In this document: one piece after another, positions 44,101 to 51,253 of the stretch | Layout: every line of letters begins with the position of its first letter | Numbering within the stretch: position 1 is the first letter of the stretch | Source: Coriobacteriia bacterium | Lineage (GTDB): Bacteria; Actinomycetota; Coriobacteriia; Anaerosomatales; SLCP01 | Reading direction: 5' to 3' | Assembly (NCBI GenBank): GCA_030603745.1 | Contig: JAUVXE010000009.1 | Location: 1 to 64,000 of the forward strand | Length of the DNA stretch: 64,000 nucleotides | The notes under the pieces: generated by a model | Told to the model about the DNA's origin: nothing | Seen by the model: the letters and a program-made list of their open reading frames with translations, nothing else | Database searches by the model: none | Position numbers and translations under genes: made by a program

Positions 44101-46473
44101 GGTGCGCTCAGCTGGACCGGCGTGGTGCCGACCGGCGCGTCGCTCAGCTTCGACGTACAGGGTCGCGTGAACGGCTCCTGGCAGACGATCCCGGGCCACG
44201 CGGGTCTGAGCGGCATGAGCATCGACCTGTCCCGTATCGATCTGGCTGTCTATCCCAAGCTGCGGATCGTCGCGCACTTCGCCGCCGACCCCACGCTCGC
44301 CAAGACCCCGCGTATCGATTCGTGGGCGGTGACCGTGCGCAAGGCGATCGGTGACGAGCCCGAGAGCGAGCGCATCGTGTTCAGCCAGACCGCGGTCGCC
44401 GAGTTCGAGCAGAACGAGCTCGTGCAGACCGTCGCCAGCCCCGAGTTCGGCACGGGGGCACTCGTGCTGGGGACGCAGGGCGGATCGAGCTCGGTCACCA
44501 CGGCCGACCTCCTCTTCGCACAGGTCGGCCGCAGGACGGGCGAGTACTTCCAGTACCTGCCAGCGGAGAACGCATGGAACCAGGCGAACTCGGCAGGGTT
44601 CCGGCCGTCGAGCCAGTCGTTCTTCGAGCCGCGCAAGGGGGCGACCCTGGTTGCGGCGGACGGGAAGCTCTACCTGTCGCGCGGCGACGGGAACCGGGAT
44701 CGCGCCGTCTACACCCCGCCCCCGGCCGGCGGGACCACGGGCTCCTGGCAGCGGGCGTCGAGCGCTTCGCACACGCTGAACCGCGGATCGGACGCGGCTG
44801 TCGACCCCGTGCGTGATCGTGTGTACTACACGCGGGGTGGCGAGCAGAAGGAGATCCTCCGGTGGCGCCCGTCCACGGACACGTGGGACTCGGCCATCAA
44901 CTTCAGGATCGGCTGGAGCGACCGCTCACTGAGTGTCGGCTCCGCGATCGCGTACTCCGCCTCGGCCGACCGACTCTTCGTCATCAACCGCAACCGCACG
45001 AGCGGTGACGGACGACTCTACTACCTGGCCGCGCCGTCAACCAAGAGCGGGAACCAGAACTTCACCTCGACCGGCGTCCAGGTGACGCTGAGCGGGAGCA
45101 GCGAGCGCTGGAACCGTATGGTGAGCGCGTCGGTGGGTGGCAACGAGCATCTGTTCATCCTCGGCCAGGACAGCGGGGACCGCAGCGAGTTCCAGGTCGT
45201 CTCGAACCTCGGCGCGAGCACGCCGACCCTCACCAAGGTCGGGCGGTACCCGTTCCCGAGCCGGCTCGGAGAGGGCGCGGACCTCGTGTGGGACGGTGGT
45301 CAGTATCTCTACGCCATCCCCGGCGCGGATCGGTGGGAGTTCGCCCGCATCCGGATCCCCTCCAACCCTGCGAGCGCGTCCGCGTGGGGCGCGTGGGAGC
45401 TCCTGACCCCGCCTGCCGACTCGAGCAGCCGCCAGTGGCGTGAGGGCTCGTGCATCGGGTTCCTGCCGTTGCTCGTGGAGGGTCCGTCGACCGCCAGCTA
45501 CTATCCGGCGGGCAGCGTGACCACGCTTGGCATCATGCCGCAGGGCGACACCCGGGCGACCACCGACTGCCTCAGCTGTCACGCGGCTTCTGAGGACGGT
45601 CACCGCTCGGCCCACGAATCGGTGTCGCACAACCCCAAGGGCTGCGGCGGGTGCCACTACACCAACCTGGTGGACGAGCACGAGATGGCCGGCTACGGGT
45701 GCCAGGCGTGCCACTCCTCGGCGAGCGCGGTCGTGCTGGGCGCGATCGCGTCCGGTGACCAGCGCTGCCTCACCTGCCATCCGGATTCGCCTCACAACAA
45801 GCGGCAGGCGTTCGAGTTCAATCCCGCCAACGCCTCGGGACACAACATCGACTCCAACGTCTGGCCCAAGACGTCGTTCGTCGTGAACGGTCAGAACTAC
45901 AGCGTCGGGTTCCCCACGTCGAACGTGTTCACGGCCGGCTGGAACCAGGACTCGGTCATGACGTGCGAGAGCTGCCACACCTACGACAAGAGTCAGGCCA
46001 CCGGGCCGCACGGCGGTCAGGCCGTGGTGAACATCGATCCGGCGTATCCGAATCCCGTTCGCGATCTGGGCCGGGGCGAGGCGAACACCGCACAGCTCTC
46101 GAAGAACTCCCCGACCGGCATGAGCATGAGCAAGTCGGGCAGCCAGCCCGCCAAGATCATCTGCGAGAAGTGCCACGACCTCTACAACGGCAGCAGTTGG
46201 AGCAACATCGCCCACAAGGAGCACGACGACCGTGGACGCAACGGCGCCTACTGCAACCACTGCCACGTGGCGGTCCCGCACGGTTGGGTTCGGCCGAGGC
46301 TGATCGGCTACCGGAGCGACCCGGCGCCGTATCGGACCTCGCCCGGCGGTCTGACGCGTATCACGCTCCGCTCGTACACGCCCAGCACGTGGAGCGGAAA
46401 GGACCTCTGCGGAGCCGAATGCTCGACCGGGCGCCACCCGCTGAACGAGCCGTACCAGCGGTCCTGGCCATAG
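41188..46473 (+). CDS. Giant secreted multiheme cytochrome with 43 candidate heme-binding motifs
   Basis: 1761 aa from the GTG at 41,188, which follows CAGGGGAGC and starts a clear signal peptide (cleavage after IAFA). I count 38 CxxCH and five CX4CH motifs (CVDPACH, CQQGGCH, CIAEGCH, CLGAGCH, CGGDGCH). Thirty-six lie in residues 38-962, about one per 26 residues, with many extra histidines as likely distal ligands. A beta-sandwich (about 965-1055), a kelch-like propeller (1105-1430) and seven more motifs (1461-1693) follow. The C-terminus matches that of the 15-heme protein. There is no anchor. The heme density suggests a conductive wire-like N-terminal part for long-distance extracellular electron transfer. 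Confidence 0.92.
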   Translation: MGKRILFMAGVAALLIALSATIAFAEVPSAPFETNSQCLDCHDVAAGGPVLSTVDFRAPGEVDYNRCATCHLGLPDQIIFRGEPALTHYHAAFEWCGDCHTDDFDPIFALPVEGPRVDGFLTLTSYGFFAGLDSLAASPETLHDVHMNPSWVESMFSAEYPQCSRCHASAACSTCHTDAIAHGSHALPDYPGLVYKQATGLTSVIAPSTCVDPACHSLLSAGSTAFNEPSCLGCHEAAVFGEIHGYDSVNHVAPVAAEEFEGVECASCHHMDLMTEHEKPTSVSAGGSCFTCHPSPRDTYGAWEQGCQQGGCHAPASAAEPHAAMAAAHTPPSAAAICGECHGATLDSAHLGASTVVDGVTHESCNVCHRPDYLAGTADCTSCHFTFDDHYDEAAHESTWSLDGCIAEGCHTSNALMAEHEAARPGFTCMDCHAAPMSADAIAAGDTACNACHTSIVENDAHRAVHWALPPLVSGSFPNIQGNYSYYLGTAGGARTTDCAGCHTSNLVDEHMGLQDSGNWIRMPRGDRSGTAFDCATCHNSLDPQVMGAIALDRTACDACHTVHGPIPAVHASDFVADAPVDCSGCHSSDLTVVHGGFMTTVTDTGRTLAGCDICHGYYDSDGARGVEVRDAIAARDTSCTACHAEYHGDMAAHKATASASADDCGRCHGPVVDGELNVEPVHAGASLGACAVCHANPARIPDITSRTAECASCHAVAGETYHRAATEKHTFGAMDAGCLGAGCHVATTLPEEHERFLGRYDGYADTCALCHLNDDADRIDWATASAECSSCHEVHGDIDELHAAPGSQECVDCHASSDVRDLHGQSPAASCAVCHNSEVDTSGTAACVNCHDYSPVAEKHYRIEPHESGESAACASCHHLELVTEHERIDEPVDCVGCHTVDGFPAPWDGTCGSCHPQIHGNLGDKHVSESAGCGGDGCHMIGDASSVHAALPQSGCWACHTPLSADVTWGALSWTGVVPTGASLSFDVQGRVNGSWQTIPGHAGLSGMSIDLSRIDLAVYPKLRIVAHFAADPTLAKTPRIDSWAVTVRKAIGDEPESERIVFSQTAVAEFEQNELVQTVASPEFGTGALVLGTQGGSSSVTTADLLFAQVGRRTGEYFQYLPAENAWNQANSAGFRPSSQSFFEPRKGATLVAADGKLYLSRGDGNRDRAVYTPPPAGGTTGSWQRASSASHTLNRGSDAAVDPVRDRVYYTRGGEQKEILRWRPSTDTWDSAINFRIGWSDRSLSVGSAIAYSASADRLFVINRNRTSGDGRLYYLAAPSTKSGNQNFTSTGVQVTLSGSSERWNRMVSASVGGNEHLFILGQDSGDRSEFQVVSNLGASTPTLTKVGRYPFPSRLGEGADLVWDGGQYLYAIPGADRWEFARIRIPSNPASASAWGAWELLTPPADSSSRQWREGSCIGFLPLLVEGPSTASYYPAGSVTTLGIMPQGDTRATTDCLSCHAASEDGHRSAHESVSHNPKGCGGCHYTNLVDEHEMAGYGCQACHSSASAVVLGAIASGDQRCLTCHPDSPHNKRQAFEFNPANASGHNIDSNVWPKTSFVVNGQNYSVGFPTSNVFTAGWNQDSVMTCESCHTYDKSQATGPHGGQAVVNIDPAYPNPVRDLGRGEANTAQLSKNSPTGMSMSKSGSQPAKIICEKCHDLYNGSSWSNIAHKEHDDRGRNGAYCNHCHVAVPHGWVRPRLIGYRSDPAPYRTSPGGLTRITLRSYTPSTWSGKDLCGAECSTGRHPLNEPYQRSWP
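45811..46470 (+). repeat. Shared C-terminal cytochrome module, copy in the 43-site protein
   Basis: Residues 1542-1761 begin FEFNPANASGHN and repeat the element order of the 15-heme protein: NVWPKT, AGWNQDSVMTCESCH, IDPAYPNP, SPTGMSMS, IICEKCH, VPHGWVRPRL and CGAECSTGRHPLNEP. Roughly three of five residues agree along about 220 positions by eye. Confidence 0.88.
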
Positions 46474-46498
46474 GATTCCTTCGTTGATCGAGGGGCGC

Positions 46499-46527
46499 GG
46501 AAGGCGGGGGAGCCACCCTCGCCTTCC
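46499..46527 (+). terminator. Hairpin after the 43-site cytochrome gene
   Basis: GGAAGGCG (46,499-46,506) pairs with CGCCTTCC (46,520-46,527), with further G/C pairs possible inside, 25 bp after the stop. As after the 15-heme gene, no U-run follows. The rest of the gap to 46,669 holds the promoter region described next. Confidence 0.5.
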
Positions 46528-46574
46528 GTGTGCTTGAGGCTGTCCGGATCAGTGCCGATAACGCTTGTGGGCGA

Positions 46575-46604
46575 GTGCATGTGCCTCCATGCACATGGTA
46601 GACT
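46575..46604 (+). promoter_or_regulatory. Inverted repeat adjoining an extended -10 promoter before the membrane 15-heme gene
   Basis: GTGCATG (46,575-46,581) and CATGCAC (46,588-46,594) form a dyad. It is immediately followed by TGGTAGACT (46,596-46,604), which fits an extended -10 (TG-N-TAGACT). A protein on the dyad would cover the -35 region, so this is a good operator candidate. No classical -35 is visible. Confidence 0.5.
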
Positions 46605-46669
46605 GAGCCCGTGATGCCTGCGCGTGCGGCCGGGGCTGTCGCGGGCGCGGGGGCGAACCTGGAGGAGAC

Positions 46670-48100
46670 TTGGCGGACCACGACATCGCACGGGGCGATC
46701 TCGAGCAAACAGGGTCGAGCGAAGACGAGGGGCGAACTCGTGCCTGGCCGCTCCTGCTCCTGTTGCTTCTCCTGCTCCTGTGCGCCGTCATCACGATCGT
46801 CGACACGGTCATCGATCGCGGACCCGACAGGGCACGCTTCATCGCACGCAACCTCGAGTGTCTGCAGTGCCACACCGAGCTGATCCCCGAGCTCTCGATG
46901 GCGTCCGTGCACAGCCCGTTCCTGCTTGAGGACTGTACCGTGTGCCATACGCCACACGGCAAGGAGGTCGAGAGGACGCTCATCTCGGGCTCGACGAGCA
47001 CCTTCCAGCGCGTGCGCACCGTGATCGAGTGGCTTCCGCTCCGCTGGATCCTCTCGACCTGGGACTCCGTCACCGGCGTGACCGAGACCGACGCCGGAGG
47101 CCGGGTCGTCTCGCGGACGACCGAGGAGGTGCCGGGTGGCCGCTCTGAGCTGACCGCGCCCGCTGACGAGCTCTGCTGGATCTGCCACGGGAACCTCGGC
47201 GCCGAGCTCGGGATGGCCTACCAACACGCGCCCTTCACCAACGGGAACTGTCTCGACTGCCACGCGCCCCATGCGTCCGACTGGCAGGGGCTGCTCGCGC
47301 AGGACCCGCGCGATCTGTGCATGACGTGCCATGGGAGCATCGGAGCGCAGATGGCCCGGCAGCAGCTGCACGCGCCGGTGGAGAGCCGCTTCTGCACCGA
47401 CTGCCACCTTCCGCACGCGTCCGAGTGGAAGGGCATCCTCACGCAGCGCCAGCGAGACCTCTGTTTCACGTGCCATCCGTCGGTGGCCTCGCTCAGCCGC
47501 ATGCCCGTGCAGCACCAGCCGTTCGAGTTCGACAACTGCACCGGGTGCCACGAGCCGCACGGCTCAGACTATGTGCCGCTGCTGATCGACGCGGAGCCGC
47601 GCGTGTGCTACCTCTGCCACGCCGACATCGAAAGCGACTTCGGCAGGGTGAGCGTGCACCCCGTGGGCACCGCACAGCTCAACTGCTCGGACTGCCACGA
47701 CCCGCACGCCGCGCAGTACGAGGCGCTCCTCGCCGCGCGCGACAACGAGATGTGTTACCAGTGCCACCGCGAGGGCCTGCAGGTCACCTACGACGCCTCC
47801 GACCACGGCCGCCTGCTCTGCGTGCGGTGTCACACCCCGCACGGTTCGGATTTCCGGCCGATCCTGCGCGACGCCAACCCGGACATCTGCCTCACCTGTC
47901 ATGGCTGGGTCGAGGCACACGACAACCAGCACCCCGTCAGGCCGGTGTACTATGATGTGAGGGCCGGCACGCCGATGACGTGCACGTCGACCTGTCACGG
48001 GCCGCACGGCACCGAGTTCCCGATGATGGTGCGGTTCGTCCCGTGGCCGTTCGACGGCCGCTGCTTGCAGTGTCACAGCAGGGTAGGAATCGATTTCTAG
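46670..48100 (+). CDS. Membrane-anchored multiheme cytochrome with doubled CxxCH repeats (15 heme motifs)
   Basis: 476 aa. The only sensible start is a TTG at 46,670 just after GGAGGAG; no ATG or GTG occurs in the first 25 codons. One membrane helix (about 27-48, Leu-rich) is followed by 14 CxxCH and one CX3CH motif (CTSTCH). The motifs alternate as in the doubled-CxxCH family: LCWICHGNLG…NCLDCHAPHAS, LCMTCHGSIG…FCTDCHLPHAS and so on, each unit about 45 residues with CH-x-PH[AG]S. It would sit in the membrane facing the wall and pass electrons from the NapC-type protein outward. It is followed 23 bp later by that gene. Confidence 0.9.
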   Translation: MADHDIARGDLEQTGSSEDEGRTRAWPLLLLLLLLLLCAVITIVDTVIDRGPDRARFIARNLECLQCHTELIPELSMASVHSPFLLEDCTVCHTPHGKEVERTLISGSTSTFQRVRTVIEWLPLRWILSTWDSVTGVTETDAGGRVVSRTTEEVPGGRSELTAPADELCWICHGNLGAELGMAYQHAPFTNGNCLDCHAPHASDWQGLLAQDPRDLCMTCHGSIGAQMARQQLHAPVESRFCTDCHLPHASEWKGILTQRQRDLCFTCHPSVASLSRMPVQHQPFEFDNCTGCHEPHGSDYVPLLIDAEPRVCYLCHADIESDFGRVSVHPVGTAQLNCSDCHDPHAAQYEALLAARDNEMCYQCHREGLQVTYDASDHGRLLCVRCHTPHGSDFRPILRDANPDICLTCHGWVEAHDNQHPVRPVYYDVRAGTPMTCTSTCHGPHGTEFPMMVRFVPWPFDGRCLQCHSRVGIDF

Positions 48101-48123
48101 CCGAGGAGACGAGGTTCGCCCGC

Positions 48124-49287
48124 ATGCCCAAGGTACGGTTGATCGGTGGATTCAAAGACCCGCTCACGCGTCCGCGCTACATCATCTGGACGGGAGCGGT
48201 GGTCCTCCTCCTCGCGGCGTTCGTCGTCACCGCGCTCGGTGTCACCTCGACCTACTGGTTCTGTGCCGAGGTCTGCCACAAGGTGCAGGACGACTCGATC
48301 ATCGCCTACGACCGTTCCGCGCACTCCGAGGTCTCCTGCATGGCGTGTCACGTCCCGGTCGGGATCACGCCCATCGGGTTCGTGCTCAAGAAGGCCGAGG
48401 CGCTCGGCGAGCTCTACCTGACCGCGACCAACAAGTTCCACCTGCCGCTCAACCCCGACTCCCACCTGGCGCTCAGCCGCAAGTACTTCCCTGAGAAGCA
48501 GTGCAACCAGTGCCACAACCTCGAGCTTCGGCCGGTCACTCCGAGCCCCGGCATCATCATCGACCATGCGGTGCACTCCGAGAACGACATCCAGTGCACC
48601 GCATGCCACAATCGCACGGCGCACGTCGAGGACTTCGACCTCACGCTCACCGATCCCAACACCGGCGAGCCCAACCAGAAGCACGACGACTTCATGCTCA
48701 TGACCGCGTGCTTCCGCTGCCACACGCTCACCGAGGACTCCCCGAGCGGGATCTGGGCGCCGGGCGCGTGTGAGGCGTGCCACACGCCCGGCTTCGAGCT
48801 CATGCCCGACAACCATCGCGTCGAGGGCTTCTACGAGCTCTTCGGCGAGAGCAGCGGTCACGCCGAGATGGCGCGCGAGGAGTACGAACGCGCCGGAGAG
48901 GCGTTCACCGAGTGGCAGGCCCACGTGGGCGACCTGACCGACTACGACCTGCCGGTCGTGCCGGTGGCCGCGGTCAACTACTGCTCGACCTGCCACGTGG
49001 AGCGCGAGTTCTGCGACGGGTGCCACGGGATCGAGATGCCGCACCCGGCTGGGTTCGCCGAGGCCCACGGTGACGACGGGCGCGCGCGTCCCGAGGTCTG
49101 CGAGACGTGTCACGCGACCGCCGAGGGCGTGGACTTCTGCAACGCCTGCCATCACCCGCAGGGAGACCCGACGCGCGACTGGATCCCGCAGCACATGGGG
49201 GCGGTCCGCGAGAGCGGCGCCCAGGCGTGCTTCGACTGCCACGCGCCGACGTACTGTGCCGAGTGCCACGTCCGTGGGGGGAGCTAG
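48124..49287 (+). CDS. NapC/NirT-type membrane-anchored multiheme cytochrome, probable menaquinol oxidant
   Basis: 387 aa from the ATG at 48,124; the longer open frame is shadow. One N-terminal helix (about 20-42) precedes CAEVCH (a CX3CH site), HSEVSCMACHVP, KQCNQCH and CTACH, the NapC/NirT/NrfH-like quinol-oxidising core. About eight more motifs follow, for a total of 11 CxxCH and one CX3CH. NapC-family proteins take electrons from menaquinol and hand them to periplasmic or surface partners. The extended C-terminal heme part is longer than in NapC (about 200 aa) and may replace a separate carrier. It is the last gene of the cytochrome run. Confidence 0.9.
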   Translation: MPKVRLIGGFKDPLTRPRYIIWTGAVVLLLAAFVVTALGVTSTYWFCAEVCHKVQDDSIIAYDRSAHSEVSCMACHVPVGITPIGFVLKKAEALGELYLTATNKFHLPLNPDSHLALSRKYFPEKQCNQCHNLELRPVTPSPGIIIDHAVHSENDIQCTACHNRTAHVEDFDLTLTDPNTGEPNQKHDDFMLMTACFRCHTLTEDSPSGIWAPGACEACHTPGFELMPDNHRVEGFYELFGESSGHAEMAREEYERAGEAFTEWQAHVGDLTDYDLPVVPVAAVNYCSTCHVEREFCDGCHGIEMPHPAGFAEAHGDDGRARPEVCETCHATAEGVDFCNACHHPQGDPTRDWIPQHMGAVRESGAQACFDCHAPTYCAECHVRGGS

Positions 49288-49370
49288 GGCTTCCTCCACG
49301 GCAGGTACTCCGTTCCCGGGGTCGAAGTAGACGCAGGGGTGGCGGGGCCGGTCCGACCCGGCACGGCCCG

Positions 49371-49379
49371 TGCTATACT
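49371..49379 (+). promoter_or_regulatory. Extended -10 promoter before the radical SAM gene
   Basis: TGCTATACT fits TG-N-TATACT. It lies 80 bp upstream of the ATG at 49,460. The -35 region (GTCCGA) is poor, as usual for extended -10 promoters. The remaining gap (49,288-49,459) shows no gene. Confidence 0.5.
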
Positions 49380-49459
49380 TCCGCCCGTTCGTCCGCGGTC
49401 CGGCACCCGTGCCGGCGGTGCCCCCGGAGGGCCGCGCCAACTCGAAAGGCCTGGCTTTC

Positions 49460-51253
49460 ATGTCGCGAGTCGACCTTGTGCTCCTCCACGCTCCGAGCGT
49501 CTACGACTTCCGTGAGCGTTCGATCATGTTCGGGCCCGTCTCGGACATGGTCCCCTCGACCCCGGTGTTCGAGATGTATCCTCTCGGCTTCACCACCATG
49601 GCCGAGTACATGGAGCGCCACGGCCTGAAGGTGCGCATCGTCAACCTCGCGGTTCTGATGCTCAACCGCCCGGACTTCGACGTCGAACGGGCGATCCGGG
49701 AGATGAATCCCGTCGCGTTCGGTATCGATCTGCACTGGCTCCCTCATGCGCACGGCTCCATCGAGATCGCGCGGATCGTGAAGAAGTACCACCCGGACAC
49801 CCCGGTCGTCTTCGGCGGACTGTCCGCGAGCCACTTCCACGAGGAACTCGCCTCTTACGAGTGCGTCGACTACGTCGTGCGCGGCGACTCCACCGAGGAG
49901 CCGATGACCCGCCTGCTCTACGCCCTCAAAGGCAAGGGCCGGGTCGACGACATCCCCAACCTGACCTACGCGGCGCGGGACGGGTCGATCACGAGCACCC
50001 CGTTCGAGTGGGTCCCCGCCGACATGAACGACATCTCGCTCGACTACTCGTTCAACATGAAGGCGGTCATCCGCTACCGGGACATGATGGGCTTCGTCCC
50101 GTTCAAGGACTGGCTCCAGTACCCGGTGTGCGCGTCGCTCACCTGCCGTGGCTGCACTCACAACTGCGTGACCTGTGGTGGCTCCGCCTACGCGTTCAAG
50201 ACCCACTATGGCCGCGACCGGGTCGCGTTCCGGGACCCTGAGTTGCTCGTGCGCGACATCGAGCACATCCAGAAGTACATCCCGGGCCCGATCTTCGTGC
50301 TCAACGATTTCCTGCAGGCCGGCCGCGACTACACCGCGCAGTTCATCCGGGGCCTGTCCAAGATCAAGCTCCGCAACCCGATCGGGTTCGAGTTCTTCAA
50401 GCCCCCCGCCGAGGACTTCTACCGCTTCCTGGACGAGCATCTCGACGACTACTCGGTCGAGATCAGCGTCGAGAGCCACGACGACGACGTGCGCGCCGCC
50501 TTCGGCAAGCACCACTACACCACCGAGCAGGTCGAGGAGTCGATCGCCGCCGCGCTGCGCAACGGGTGCAAGCGGTTCGACCTCTACTTCATGACCGGTA
50601 TCCCCACGCAGACGGCGGCGTCGGTCCTGGAGACCCCGGCCTACATCGAGCAGCTCTACGAGAAGGTGGGCAACGACACCCGCTTGCTCTGCTTCTCCTC
50701 GCCGATGGCGCCCTTCCTCGACCCCGGATCGCTCGTGTACGACAACCCGGAGAAGTACGGCTATACGCGCCTGGCGGACACCCTCGAGGAGCACCGCCAG
50801 CTGCTGGTGCAACCCTCGTGGAAGTACATCATGAACTATGAGAGCCACTCGCTCTCCAAAGACGAGATGGTCGACACGATGTACGAGGTCGGCCTGCGCC
50901 TCAACCGCCTCAAGGGCAAACTCGGCATCATCGAGCCGGAGGTCGTCACCCGCACCGAGGACCGCATCCTCCAGGCCAAGACGGCGATGGAGCGCATCGA
51001 CCGGGTGATGGCCGAGAGCGATCCCGCGGTCCGCGACCGCGAGCTTCACGCCCTCAAGGAGGAGGTCGACCGGCTGAGCGAGTCGACCGTGTGCGAGAAG
51101 AGCGAGCTGAACTGGCCCCGGTACGTGAGCATCCGCAACGTCTACCACGTGATCGTGTTGTGGGCGCGGGAGAATCTCGCTAACCTGTTCGGGTCGCGGA
51201 GGCGCTCTCGCCCCGTGCCCCGACCCGCCTGTGAGACCCCGGAGGCCCGATGA
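49460..51253 (+). CDS. B12-binding-type radical SAM protein
   Basis: 597 aa from the ATG at 49,460 (MSRVDLVLLHAPSVYDFRER). The N-terminal third looks like a cobalamin-binding Rossmann domain (MAEYMERHGLKVRIVNLAVL, TPVVFGGLSASHFHEEL, VDYVVRGDSTEEPM) but lacks a DxHxxG motif. The radical SAM core has Cys232, Cys236 and Cys239 in CTHNCVTC, preceded by SLTCRG and followed by GG. A helical C-terminus follows. Such class B enzymes methylate or rearrange unreactive carbons. The stop overlaps menG by 4 bp, and a quinone-pathway amidohydrolase follows, so a role in menaquinone modification or another membrane lipid is possible; the substrate is unknown. Confidence 0.8.
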   Translation: MSRVDLVLLHAPSVYDFRERSIMFGPVSDMVPSTPVFEMYPLGFTTMAEYMERHGLKVRIVNLAVLMLNRPDFDVERAIREMNPVAFGIDLHWLPHAHGSIEIARIVKKYHPDTPVVFGGLSASHFHEELASYECVDYVVRGDSTEEPMTRLLYALKGKGRVDDIPNLTYAARDGSITSTPFEWVPADMNDISLDYSFNMKAVIRYRDMMGFVPFKDWLQYPVCASLTCRGCTHNCVTCGGSAYAFKTHYGRDRVAFRDPELLVRDIEHIQKYIPGPIFVLNDFLQAGRDYTAQFIRGLSKIKLRNPIGFEFFKPPAEDFYRFLDEHLDDYSVEISVESHDDDVRAAFGKHHYTTEQVEESIAAALRNGCKRFDLYFMTGIPTQTAASVLETPAYIEQLYEKVGNDTRLLCFSSPMAPFLDPGSLVYDNPEKYGYTRLADTLEEHRQLLVQPSWKYIMNYESHSLSKDEMVDTMYEVGLRLNRLKGKLGIIEPEVVTRTEDRILQAKTAMERIDRVMAESDPAVRDRELHALKEEVDRLSESTVCEKSELNWPRYVSIRNVYHVIVLWARENLANLFGSRRRSRPVPRPACETPEAR

